From positions 142,059,005-142,123,004 of the forward strand of contig BTPG01000003.1 of NCBI GenBank assembly GCA_036245525.1: DNA of 64,000 bases, given 5' to 3'. The notes under the pieces are model-generated. The model did no database searches. It was not told the DNA's origin and worked only from the letters and a program-made list of their open reading frames with translations. Position numbers and translations under genes: made by a program. This stretch comes from Semisulcospira habei. Lineage: Eukaryota > Mollusca > Gastropoda > Semisulcospiridae. Of the stretch, positions 21,449 through 33,167 are shown one piece after another (position 1 is the stretch's first letter; each line of letters begins with the position of its first letter).

Positions 21449-21586
21449 AAATGTGCGCACCATGATTCACTGCTAGTACTACTCAGTTCAAGTACAACAG
21501 GCGACAGGTGCAATTTCTGTAGCACACATATGTGGTCCCAGGAAAATTCACTATTTCCAAAGGACAGAGGTATTGGTGTGCAAATC
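21449..21586 (-). ncRNA. H/ACA box snoRNA in RPL18A intron 1
   Basis: Upstream of exon 2 on the minus strand. H box ACAGAA, terminal ACATTT and both stems intact. The copy and about 390 bp of surrounding intron (21,300-21,690) match intron 4 (10,745-11,130), so this pair arose by intron-to-intron duplication. Confidence 0.82.
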
Positions 21587-22018
21587 TTGCAAGCTGAATT
21601 AGTGACTGTATCTCAAAAGTGTCAATCTTGTTGATTTTGGTAAAGTTTGCAATTTTTTCTTTTTCAAATATTCATTAGCAGCCATGCAGAACTGTAGGTA
21701 GGCGCAGGCGCAGGGTAAGGCTGGGAAAAGTGGGTAGTCGATATTAAGCTGAACCGGAGGGCATTCAAACATCCGTGCACCTAGTCAGACCTCCATTTGA
21801 ATCTTCTAGCGGCCTGTTTCACTACAAAGTGAATTACATTCGATACCTTTTTTAATAGCGTTATCTGTACGTCACGTTTAGTTTGTTACATACGCACAAG
21901 ATATATTTTATTCTGGATTATTCATTGTCTAGTGAAGCCTTGCTGACCTGCGAGTGTAGCCATTCACTGCACGGCCATATGTATCGCTTATAACAGCCGA
22001 TGTTACTGCAAAAATAGA

Positions 22019-22403
22019 TTGATTGATTGTACATTGCTTAACGTCCCGACAGCAACAAGGCTTTCTCAGGACGTGCCTGCACTGCTTGTGAAAAAAAAAA
22101 ATAAATAAACAGAACATTGAATGTATGTCGCCAGCCGGTCAAATACATTAAATAAACCTAACACATGGGGCCTAAATAAAGCCAAGACCATTTAGCAACA
22201 CACATCCAATATCAAGAGCTACAGGCAGTGCAGACAGTAGGGAGAGTTTTAAAAAGGCAAATACAGGTGAATGGACAAAGGGTAGACAGAAACACATGCC
22301 CCAGAATAGAGAAAACCCACCCTGTGGGGCTGACCAGGGTGACCCTGGGAACTAAAAAATACCTAACCCCACCCAAGTCCCCCAGGGCAGACCCGGGTGG
22401 GGG
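22019..22403 (-). mobile_element. SINE-like element, copy 3 of 5
   Basis: 385 bp. TSD TGCAAAAATAGA at 22,007-22,018 and 22,404-22,415. Tail repeat at the left, head at the right. Confidence 0.92.
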
Positions 22404-22751
22404 TGCAAAAATAGAGGGTTTATTTGGACTCGTGGAGAAAAATGTTGTAGTATAATGCTTTATGTATCCATCTATTTTTTTTATTTTCAAGCCATATTGA
22501 GTTTTACTGTATTAATTTAACGAAAAAGCAGGAGGGTCAAATTCAGGAAAACCTAACTCTTACCGACAGCGTAGAACGTAAGCTGAGCAGATGATTTTTG
22601 TTTCCACGAACTCTAGGCACCAAGAGAACTCAGACTGCATGTTGTGTTTTATTCTTCAAAATATGCTTGTATGCGAAAGTTTTATCTGATAAGTGACCTG
22701 TGTGTGGGGGTGGGGGGGTGGGGGGGGTTCTTTTGATTTCATCCTGTTTTA

Positions 22752-24081
22752 GAACAAAGCTGAACATCATGCGGAAGCTGGCTGGAACACAATGGGGAGC
22801 CAATGAAAAGATCCTTAAAAAAATGTATATCAAGGCACAGTGAGACCACACCTTGAGTACAGATCCAATGCATGGTTGACGGCAGCCCAGTCACACCAGC
22901 AGACCATTGACAGAGTTCAAAACCAGGCACTGCGTATCATCACCGGCGCAATGAGATCCACACTGATTGAAAAGATGGAAAAGACAACAGGGATCCCACC
23001 CCTGCGCATGAGAAGAGATTGCAAAGCCTTGATACAAATCACAAAGGTCAAGTCTTCCAAAGACCATCCTATGAACGCCAGGATGAAACAACCAACCTCA
23101 GGGAGACTTAAAAGATCAAGCTTTGTGAAGGGGACGAAAGTACTGTAGAGAAATACCAGGCAAAGCTCCCTGCGCAGGTAGAGGATCTGAATCCTGCTAG
23201 CAACCTTCCACCCTGGGAAAGTAATCCAGAAAACATCATCTCTTCCACAGCACCCTACATCACCACCAAAGATGAGCACAGCACTGTGAGCAAGAAAGCC
23301 CCGACACTTGCCATGCTCGAAGAAAAGTATCCACAGGAAGCATGGATACAGGCATACACCGATGGATCAGCCACAGATGCAGTTCAGAATGGAGGGGCTG
23401 GGGTGTACATTCTGTACCCAAATGGAAAATGGCAGGCAGAGGCAGTACCAACAGGCATAAATTACAGAGCTGAGGAGGAAGCCCTGGTCCACAAACACCC
23501 TTAGTGGCACTGCAGATCCTGATGCCCAGATCGTCTTCCTTGAGGCAGCAACAGCAAGCAAACTGCCATGTCTACAAGAGGCACTGCAAAACATCAAGTG
23601 CACCAGTGCTGCAGTGGATCCCTTCACACTGTGGCATCTACGGCAATGAAGAAGCTGACAGAATGGCAAAGGTGGGCGCAGAGAAAGAACAAGACGAAAA
23701 TGGAGTCAGCTTCACAGAGATGAAGACCATCATTAAGTCTGTGTACAGACCACCACAACTGCCCCTAGACAGTTACCATCAGCTGTCCAGACAAGAACAG
23801 GTGACCATCCTCTGCCTGAGGACCGGGCACAACCGACTCAATTTCCACCTGCACAGACGCTTCCACCTCGTGCCATCACCCCTGTGCCCTTGTGGAGAAG
23901 CACAGCAGACCACAGAGCACATCCTCCAGGATTTTGGGAACCACCAGCTGCCGAGGGAGGAGATATGGCTGAAGCCCGCCACTCTACAAGAGAAACTGTA
24001 CGGGCCTGTGGAGGTGCTACAAAAGACCACAGATTTCATTTTGAGAGCCAAACTCAAAGTGTGACGGCGTTCGAGAAGAAG
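22752..24081 (+). mobile_element. 5'-truncated LINE with RNase H domain
   Basis: Bounded by TSD ATCCTGTTTTA at 22,741-22,751 and 24,082-24,092; the 3' end is GGCGTTCGAGAAGAAG. Fragments of the ORF2 C-terminal half are readable in shifting frames: RT end (MRKLAGTQWGAN, RPHLEYRSNAWLTAAQSHQQ), RNase H (QAYTDGSATDAV, NYRAEEEAL, LQWIPSHCGIYGNEEADRMA) and the C-terminal segment LRTGHNRLNFHLHRRFHLV with CPCGEAQQTTEHIL. The C-terminal segment has a relative captured inside a MITE at 59,271-59,494. Not functional. Confidence 0.9.
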
Positions 24082-24092
24082 ATCCTGTTTTA

Positions 24093-25645
24093 CCAGTGAC
24101 ACACAATAGGTGTTTCACTTTCAGGTCAGCATCACTATCAGCACTCTGTGATTGCAGACTTGCCATGCATGTGATTCAGATCTGGGTCTACGAAATATTT
24201 TCATGAGTAATTATTATTATTGCAGATGTTGCCGACTGACTCACTCGAGTCACTGTACTAAGATGAGTGGATTAGGATATCACATTATCAGCATAATGGA
24301 GGTGGAGGGCAATTGCACAGAAGTGCAGTCAGTTGGTATTTACTGTTACAATTATGATGCAACTGATAGTGAACTTAATGACACATGCTGACATTTAGAC
24401 TCTGTTACAAGCTGACACCGAGAATCAGTTTACACAGATAATTTGTCATTTTATACCAACAGTGATGCTATACATTTTTGTTGACATTAGTTAAAATACA
24501 GATCATTTTGCAGGTAAAGCAAGAATAATTAATGGTTCTTTCGTTGTTGAGTTTGAAAAAAAAAAATCTCTTTTTAAGATTGATGACTTTAGACATTTCT
24601 GCAGTACAGTATAATTTGAATTATGTTTTCAGCTGACACTTCCTCTCATGGTGCTGCAAATGGACCACCATGTTCTTCAGGAGTGAACACCATCACAGCA
24701 ACTTCTGTGCATGTTGTATCCCAAATTGTCCACAGTGGAGGGGACGACGTTGAGAAAAGCGACCTGCTGTACAGTAGACTGCGACCATTTTTGAGTATGT
24801 CACCGATTTACTTGAATCACTGCTGCATATGTGTATGCTTACAGATACACTGTAATACTAATTTTTGGGTGGGTAGATGGAGAAGTTCAAATTACTATAT
24901 GTCACATCTATTCATATAATTGTGACAAGTGATTAGCTGTGATAAATAATGTTCAACAGTAAAAATATCACCGAGCACTACCTACCACCTTCTACATCAG
25001 CGTGTCTACACCATCGATCAACAAAAGGGTGTACAGAACAGGTAAAATGCTGCTTTAAAGTGTGCAAATACTTGCATTAGACCATCTCAAAACGCATTTG
25101 CATACATGCAGATGTGTGAAAAGAGTGTCTGCCTGCGCCAACAAGTGTAATCAAACCCCACCCCCATCCATCCCCCTTAAGTAAATTTTTGTGAAAAATA
25201 AAGAGAGGGGGAGGGGGGGGGGGGGGTATTGGTATCCTTACTATCAAGTATCATTCAGTTACATTGTGTTTATTTTGTGTTATCAGGATGAATAGGGTTA
25301 ATATTTTGTATTAGTAAACAGGAGGTTAGATTTCAGAAACATGGAAAATTCGCTCTCTGATTAAACTTTCAATACGTTGTACTGTCTTTTTTTATTTTTA
25401 CTTTTTATTTTGCAAAAGCAAAGTTATGTAATATACATTTTACATGTTTGCAAACATGTTAAACACCTCTAAGTCTTTAGTAAAGTCATTACAAACATTT
25501 CGATATATGAACCATTCCTGTGGACCAATTAGAAGTCGAGATATTCTTGTTGCTATGCCTGTTAGTGTTATACTCTGATGCTGTTTTTACCCCTTGCAAA
25601 CTTGCATGAATAGTGGTGTTATTGGGGGCATACTGTTTACATATA
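24093..25645. other. Non-coding space with one exon-like segment
   Basis: AT-rich, with a poly(G) run near 25,210-25,226. Apart from a possible exon at 24,633-24,794 I see no gene, and no terminal repeats. Confidence 0.45.
24633..24794 (+). other. Orphan exon-like segment
   Basis: ATGTTTTCAG acceptor before 24,633 and GTATGT donor after 24,794; the frame is open throughout (DTSSHGAANGPPCSSGVNTI, then TATSVHVVSQIVHSGGDD and KSDLLYSRLRPFL). Family not recognised, no neighbouring exons found. Could be chance. Confidence 0.25.
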
Positions 25646-26342
25646 ATTGAGTGCCAAAAGGTGGATGTGACAAGGGCAACACTTTCCCTTTACAATATGA
25701 ATAAACTATCTTAAAAAAACAACCTGTGTTGGTGTGGCTGTGGTGTATCTGTATGTGTGATAAAAGCTTGGAGAAATACATAATACTATAAGTATACAGC
25801 AGCTGGCAATATTTTTAACGCATGATCAAAAAAAGTGTGGAAAATGTGCTGAAAAAATGGCGTCAAAAAAGGACACGGCCAAACTGTATTGTGAAACCCT
25901 GGAAGTAACCGACACCTACCTCAAGATTTTGTAAAACTGCTTCTAACACAGCATAAAGACGTGTTAAACTAAGACGTGAAAACAGTTTTGTTGCGAAATA
26001 TGTCCAGACGATTTGATGGAAAATACACATGGTGTCGAACACCAGGGTCACTCGGTGAGATCTTCGTCGGTCGAATCGATCTGTTTACAAAGGCAGCTTT
26101 TTGGTTAGAGATTATCAGTTCATCAAAAATAGTAAGCTCAAATGTCGTTCCACAAGATCAACACCAAGGAGGTTTGATGAAAACTCGAATCTCAGTGAAT
26201 ATGCTTTTTAAAAAATGATCAAAATATTCAGTAAGAAATGTCTGACATTTTCGCCAATTTTATGAAAATTGAAAAGAAAATCAGATCCCGATTTTTACAT
26301 GACTCGTTGAAGATCACGTGACACCGCCATATTCGATTTATT

Positions 26343-27614
26343 CAGGGCTGCCAACCCACCATCATGTCAAAGACTAGCATCCAGACCTATTTGGAGTAGC
26401 ATTTGAGTAGCACACACACACAGACGCGGCAAAGAGTGAGAAAAATCAATATTTATTCATACAGTATAAACATACACACACATATAAGCAAGAGTTTGAT
26501 ATTATAAGCAAGAATCTGATGTATACTTTAAAACATAAGTTGAAAAGTGTATTGCCCTCTCAAAACCATAGCTATCAAACCACAGAGCAAACAGGTCTGT
26601 AATTTGTCTCCCCCCCCCCCCCCCCCCCCCCCCCCCTTCCTGGCTACCATCCGTTCCAAGAATGAAGGGTCCCTTGATCATAGCTGTTGCAAATTTTCCT
26701 ACTGTCGAACGGGCTAAGCACTTAACGATCGCCATTGTTTTGGTTCGGCCACAGCTGTACTGTTCTGCGGTGCTGTTTCCTGGAAACATCTTCTGAAGAA
26801 GTGGACCAACGTAATCTGCTCCACTGGGATATTATGTTCAATCATGAACGAAGTGAAAAGGCACTACTCTGCCCTAATCAGTCACAGATTGATCATCCTC
26901 GACTGTTGCTGGCTTGAAAAAGCTAGTTAGTTGTTTGCTTGGCTTTTCTGTTGCTTTCTTGTTGTGTGTGGCAGTACCCACGTGCTTTTTTTATGTCAAA
27001 CCGGCCCCCATGAGCAATCGAGAAATCTGTAGCACAGTGCGTGCATCTTGCCGAGATCAAGTTGATTGCTGATCAGACGATACAAGAAAGTCCTTGCTGT
27101 ATTCGGCTTTGAATTTCTGACAACTGGGTCGACATTTTTGTGCCTTCTTGAGGCGAGTTGTAGCAGGATCGCTGGTAAATTTTTACTGGCAAATGCCGAG
27201 TTATACGCATGCCACGGAAAGTACTCCAGTTACTTTTCACTCCATGAATGTGTAGCGTGTTCAATACTGACAGCGGGCCGCACAGCAATTTTGTAAAGTT
27301 TTTTTTTAAGCGAATGCTTGGTCTACGGAACGTATGCGTGGACTACAGCGGTTAGTCAATAATCTCTGTCGACGGCATCTGTCGTCTGCTTTGGCAACTG
27401 ACTCGCTGACAACGGCTGAGAGAAAGCTCTTCGTTTAAAAGGCACAGCGAGAAACTGCTGCCGTTAACTGAACGCAGCACTGGCCAATTCCCCCCCCCCC
27501 CCCCCCCGGGGTCGAAACACAACGCGATTGGTCATTTACTAACACGATTCTAGGTGAAAAGTTATTTTTAGTTCAGTCGGTGACCGGCAACTTTCGTAGC
27601 ACTTGGCAGCCCTG
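26343..27614. mobile_element. hAT-like element, 6-bp TSD, CAGGGCTGCCAA ends
   Basis: 1,272 bp inside element E. TIRs CAGGGCTGCCAA; TSD TTTATT at 26,337-26,342 and 27,615-27,620. Poly(C) runs at about 26,611-26,636 and 27,490-27,507. No transposase recognised. Confidence 0.88.
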
Positions 27615-29116
27615 TTTATTGATCAAAGGAAGCGTGCGTCTACACATGGAGCCTGCTGAAGTATGCCCACAGTAAGAAAATTGAAAACCTGGTGTCCGAC
27701 ACCTGTCTGATGTTAGACACCAGTTTGGCGCATCTTGAAGGCTTAAACTACGATTTTTCCTTTGGTGAATGCATTTACCTGATGAGAACGAAAGAAAATG
27801 ATTGAGTGTTTATTGTTCACTTTAGGTCGAGAGATGTAGTAATGGATGAAAATCGTTTCTAACCGAATGTTGATTTTCGGTCAGGCTGGTGTCTGACACA
27901 AAGATTTATTTGTCATACAGGGGAAAGGGGGGGGGAGGTCTTCTGATTTTGTTGTATCAAAGAAAAATGCACTTTTCATTTGTATCTTTAAAGTTTCAGT
28001 ATGCGGATCAAGACATCCTGCCTCAAAATGCTGAGTCTGATTACTTTGTGTAAGGCTGATGTCCGACACTGAAAACTCTTTGCTGCCATTATTCTTTTGT
28101 TAATACAGTTAATTTGAAATGTTATGACTGGTGGTTTTTTTTTTTTTTGTTAGTGTGTGCATGTACTTTTGTGTGTCTTGTCATTGGACTTTGGCAACAT
28201 ATTGACAATAGCCTAATAGGACTAGGAGAAAAGTTTAAACTTTGGTTGGCGTCAGTCACTGGGCCTTACACCAAATGATATCACGGATTAACAATGTACA
28301 ACACAATTTCACTGAAGGAGATCTCCTCTTTCTAATATGCACAGAAAAAAGTTTTATTGTGAAGGAATTTTTAGGAAAACAGCAAGGTTTTTGTGTAAGG
28401 TTTGATGTCTGACGCCCGACACTTTTGTGTTCTTTTGCCAATTTCTTAAAAACCACTGCAGTACCTATCTTTTGCTTCAGCAGATTTATTTGTCAAATCA
28501 AGTAGAATTCAATTTACCATGACACTGGTTCCTATTCATAACTTTGCACAGCAGTTTACCTTTCCCTAAATTGCTCTCTTTAGTTAGGCTGTGAACTGGC
28601 CATATCAGTGACCCATATCACTGATAAGCGGACGCGGGTGATGCCAGACTCTGCCAGCAGCAAGCTGGAAGCATAGTATTCATTGTTGAAGGCTGTCAGG
28701 CAGGTGATCAGTTTAGACTGTTTATAACTTATTAATTATTACCGTGGATAAAAAGTTACAATCTTACATATGAATATGTAATCCTATGCTTAAATATGTT
28801 CCCTTCAAGCTCATTTAAGTTTCCTTTGAAATCATCTTCAAATTCTGTGGTTATTACGTGATTAAAATGTGTGTGGTTTGAGGAACTTTCCTTCCGCTGT
28901 AGACAGTGCGGGTGTGTAAAAAAAATGGTTTTCAGTGCCGGATGTATCACTATGTATGTCGCGTGCCCTTATCTGATGCATATTATATGTAAAGTATGTA
29001 AAGTATAACGTGTTAAAGCCATGGAGAATGAACATTCCTTTGCCATAGCATTTGGCTTTGGTTTCTCCACATTTTCATCAGGTATTCACAGACTGAGTCA
29101 CTCGTCTAAAAAATGA

Positions 29117-29504
29117 TTGATTGATTGTACATTGCTTAACGTCCCGACAGCAACAAGGCTTTCTCAGGACGTGCCTGCACTGCTTGTGAAAAAAAAACTA
29201 AACAGAAAATTGAATGTATGTCGCCAGCCGGTCAAATACGTTAAATAAACCTACACCTACAACATGGGGCCTAAATAAAGCTAAGACCATTTAGCAACAC
29301 ACATCCAATATCAAGAGCTACAGGCAGTGCAGACAGTAGGGAGTGTTTTAAAAAGGCAAATACAGGTGAATGGACAAAGGGTAGACAGAAACCCATGCCC
29401 CAGAATAGAGAGAAAAACCCACCCTGTGGGGCTGACCAGGGTGACCCTGGGAACTAAAAAATACCTAACCCCACCCAAGTCCCCCAGGGCAGACCCGGGT
29501 GGGG
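29117..29504 (-). mobile_element. SINE-like element, copy 4 of 5
   Basis: 388 bp inside element E. TSD CGTCTAAAAAATGA at 29,103-29,116 and 29,505-29,518. Same ends as the other copies. Confidence 0.93.
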
Positions 29505-30609
29505 CGTCTAAAAAATGAAACTGATCGGCCTATCAAGTTTAGTCACAGGATCATAGCTAGTGACCCTATAGACACACTCATTTTAACTTTAATGTGACAC
29601 TAAGCCGGGACGGAATCTCTGAACAGCAAACAGTTGAACCCCTGCTTTGTGTATTGTTTTTAAACTGTGTTAAAATCGTGATATTGTTAAAAACATTGAC
29701 TGTAACGGTGAAATTTGCATACTTCATGTCGGAATGCTCTGAATGGATTACTGTTTTCACTTGGCCCACCAAATCGGCTTTAGTAGGACTCAGGTATGTT
29801 TTGAAGATTTTAGCATGGGATATGCCAGTTAAGACATCTGTTCACAGCACAGACTTTGTCTGAACTTTCCAGCAACTTTTCTTTTTGAACAGTGATGTGA
29901 TAAAAAGTGTGATAAACTAATAGAAGGCTTCATCTAATCCGTCTCCTAGTGATGCTTTGAGCCAGTGCATGAAAAACATCCAGCATGTTTGGTGTCCAAA
30001 GATAGTACAATTTCTCCTCTAAAAGAGGACTTATGTTCAAGTAATTGCTCACAACTGCAGGTGAATTAATTCCGGTTTAAAGACATTTGTAATTCACAGC
30101 TTATTCGCTGATGTATGCAGCAAAGGCTAAGAGATAATCAGTTTAAAGCACAGTAGTGCTGTGAACAAAGATGGCTGCCGCGCTATTCGTATCCCCAGCT
30201 GAAGGGAGAACGCACAGCGGGTGCCTTATCAGTGATGGCATTTAGCGCGCTGATAGTAGGGGGAAGGAGGCTGCCTAGCTATCTCAGTGCTCTCGCAAAG
30301 CTGATCTGCCCTCCAGCACAGCTGAAAACTAAAGAGCATAGACTAAACTGCCGCGTTTGTACTGTGTCTGTCCTCAATGTGTGACCACCTTTTGGCACTC
30401 AATCTATTAACTGACACCTTAGGAAAAAATAATGATGTTCTATGTAGTATTATGTGTATGCAGAAGAGATTTAGACTTTATCGGATGACTATTTGCACAA
30501 TGCTGTGGACACGAAATGCCCCAATCGCATGGTGCCGCGAGCCATTTTACATGTTTCTTTGTCAACTTTGAAGTCATGAAATAAAGATGTCCATGTAACA
30601 ATTATTTGT

Positions 30610-30996
30610 TGATTGATTGATTGTACATTGCTTAACGTCCCGACAGCAACAAGGCTTTCTCAGGACGTGCCTGCACTGCTTGTGAAAAAAAAAACTAAAC
30701 AGAAAATTGAATGTATGTCGCCAGCCGGTCAAATACATTAAATAAACCTACAACATGGGGCATAAATAAAGCTAAGACCATTTAGCAACACACATCCAAT
30801 ATGAAGAGCTACAGGCAGTGCAGACAGTAGGGAGAGTTTTAAAAAGGCAAATACAGGTGAATGGACAAAGGGTAGACAGAAACACATGCCCCAGAATAGA
30901 GAGAAAAACCCACCCTGTGGGGCTCACCAGGGTGACCCTGGGAACTAAAAAATACCTAACCCCACCCAAGTCCCCCAGGGCAGACCCGGGTGGGGC
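30610..30996 (-). mobile_element. SINE-like element, copy 5 of 5
   Basis: 387 bp. TSD AACAATTATTTGT at 30,597-30,609 and 30,997-31,009. It sits in the short space between elements E and A. Confidence 0.93.
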
Positions 30997-31375
30997 AACA
31001 ATTATTTGTCTTGATTTGTATGTTTGCATATGTCAAGAGTAGGACTGGGTGTCCAAATGGAGTGACAAGCACCCTGCATTTTCACAAGCAAAATAATTTT
31101 AGTATTTCATATAAATCTGATGTACCTTTGCGTACATTAACATTGACACTAAGTAAAATTTTTATGTTATTTGCAGTTTGGTTGTTATTGAACTTTGAAG
31201 TTTAAACATAACATTTACAATGTCACACATTTAACAATTCACAACAAGCACAAGCTGTAAGCAATTTTTTGCATTTGTATGTTTCAAAGAATGTTCCCCA
31301 TCCAGAATAAATGGTATGTCTATAAATAAAGCGTGTTAGTGGAAAATGCAACCTTTTATGCCATAAAAACTGTTT

Positions 31376-33167
31376 GAACATAACTTTACACCATAATTTC
31401 CAAAAGCCACTAATTTTTAATTCTACTTGGAGAACTAATTTTAAAATGTTATGCTAAATGCACAGAAACAAGGCTCTAATTTAATTTAAGTGCAAAAGCC
31501 AATTGAAAAAATAATGTTCACATAGTTCTAAATACTGACAAAGTTGTTCAATACACCTTCACTGCAATGATATTCTCATTTTTAATCTCATGCAATCAAA
31601 TACAGCTTCTGTAAGCTAAAAATGACTACACTAGATGACTTTTATCTGCCGTTAACTATTCCAATAGAAAATAAGCCAATTTTTACAAACTGAGCCGAGT
31701 TTTGGCACAAATTCAATTACATTTACAAGATTGAACATAACTTTACACCTTCACCAAATATATTTTTTATCTCACAAAGGCAAATCACAAACTCTTGGGA
31801 AAAAAATAAGTATGCATACCAATCCCACTAGTAACAAGCACAGGTATTATATCAAACTAGTGATGTTTACGCGATTTTCAAAAAGGGCTGTTGCAACTTT
31901 TCAAGTGTTTGAACTTTACACCTTCCGACTTCCACACAGGAAAAATCTTAAGATTATTCAAGAAAAGTCCCTAAAGAAGACACTATCATAAAGCCTGCAT
32001 TCACCTATAAGCAGTGTGCGTACTGTTCTGGTAAAATTTAATTTGTTAGTCCATCATAATTACATAAACAGTAGCAAAGACAGAAAACAAGATGCATGAA
32101 CATAACTTTACACGGTCACATTCACACATTTGCCTTGTAACTTGACAAGTAGAATTATTTAGAAATTTGTCAATTGCCTGTAGTGTACAAAAGAAGAATG
32201 CCGTTTGCACCAACATGATTTCATGAAAAAAATATGAAATAGAAAGGTAAAAAAATAATGGCATGGCATGTTTGAACATAACGACACAGGACCATTTTCT
32301 AAAGCACAAAAGCTGCAGTTATGAAATGCAGATTTGAAAGCTGTTTGTGAGGATAAATATTAAGATAGTGCATGCATAAAGGTTAATGCACAAATTTCAA
32401 TGCACAACGGGAAATGTAATCATCATTGCATGAACGTAACATGACACGATGTAGAGTTATGTTCATGAGAAATAGCTGTGACATTATCTTGTTTTGCAGT
32501 CACTAAAACTTTAGAGGTCTTGAAATTCATATTTTCTAGATTTATCTGGTTATCTTACCTACTTTATTGCAGGACGGCCAAAGAAATGAAATTGGTGTTT
32601 GTTCATAACTTTACACAATGCATGTGGTATACTGATGCGAGTGATGGTGTAAAGTTATGTACAAACAAAAAACAAAGAAATGTTTATCCTAGAAGGTATC
32701 ACATGCTAAAGTATTATTATAAAAAAGTAAACAGTATCTTTTCAGCTTGTGGTAGTTTTATATATAAAGTGATTCTTGTGATTTTAGTTGATAAATGTTT
32801 GAACATAACTTTACATCCCACAAAGTTGTGTCAAGTTATGTTCACGAAGAAAACTTGAAAAGAGTTTCAAATGTGTTGTGTACCAGCATGTGCATAACTA
32901 TTTTTATGTGTTGGCATCATCTACTATATAATTTGCAACAAAATTTACCCTTCAACAAAAATAATGTGCATACTGGTTTGAACATAACGTTTACACGCCA
33001 GCACGCAGAAAAAAAGACAATAAAATTATTTCAACTGAACAAAATTAGGTATTTTGGGGCCTACCAAGGTCTTGTCTAAATAAGTATAGTGCTACGATAG
33101 ATTTATTGCAGAATAAGTGAGAGAGAAAAAAGACTATAAAGTTTGCTGGACTGCTTGAACATAATTT
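31376..33167. repeat. Motif array of element A, left part
   Basis: Forward copies of GAACATAACTTTACAC (some with small changes) begin at 31,376, 31,733, 31,911, 32,098, 32,274, 32,432, 32,601, 32,801, 32,980 and 33,157. Successive distances are 357 (two periods), 178, 187, 176, 158, 169, 200, 179 and 177 bp. Inverted partners (GTAAAGTTATGTTC-like) follow some of them at about 32,452, 32,648 and 32,829. The sequence between motifs is not obviously conserved. Confidence 0.85.

Larger units (their letters stand above)
25646..30403. mobile_element. Element E: TIR transposon related to D, with nested insertions
   Basis: 19-bp perfect TIRs ATTGAGTGCCAAAAGGTGG at 25,646-25,664 and inverted at 30,385-30,403. 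The core AGTGCCAAAAGGTG is shared with element D. A motif of the form TGATGTCCGACAC recurs inside (near 27,690, 27,888, 28,055 and 28,400). A hAT-like element (26,343-27,614) and a SINE-like copy (29,117-29,504) are inserted, leaving about 3.1 kb of original sequence. No transposase is recognised. No clear TSD. Confidence 0.65.

Noticed and set aside
21600..21900. Candidate RPL18A exon 1 with an ATG near 21,672
   Set aside because: No GT donor follows in a fitting phase, and the region is part of the duplicated intron segment shared with intron 4.
24152..24391. Cysteine-containing 79-codon frame after the LINE
   Set aside because: No splice context or family resemblance; AT-rich chance frame.
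31376..33167. Regularly spaced repeats as a CRISPR-like array
   Set aside because: The period is ~177 bp, the motif varies and occurs in both orientations, and the context is a eukaryotic transposon.
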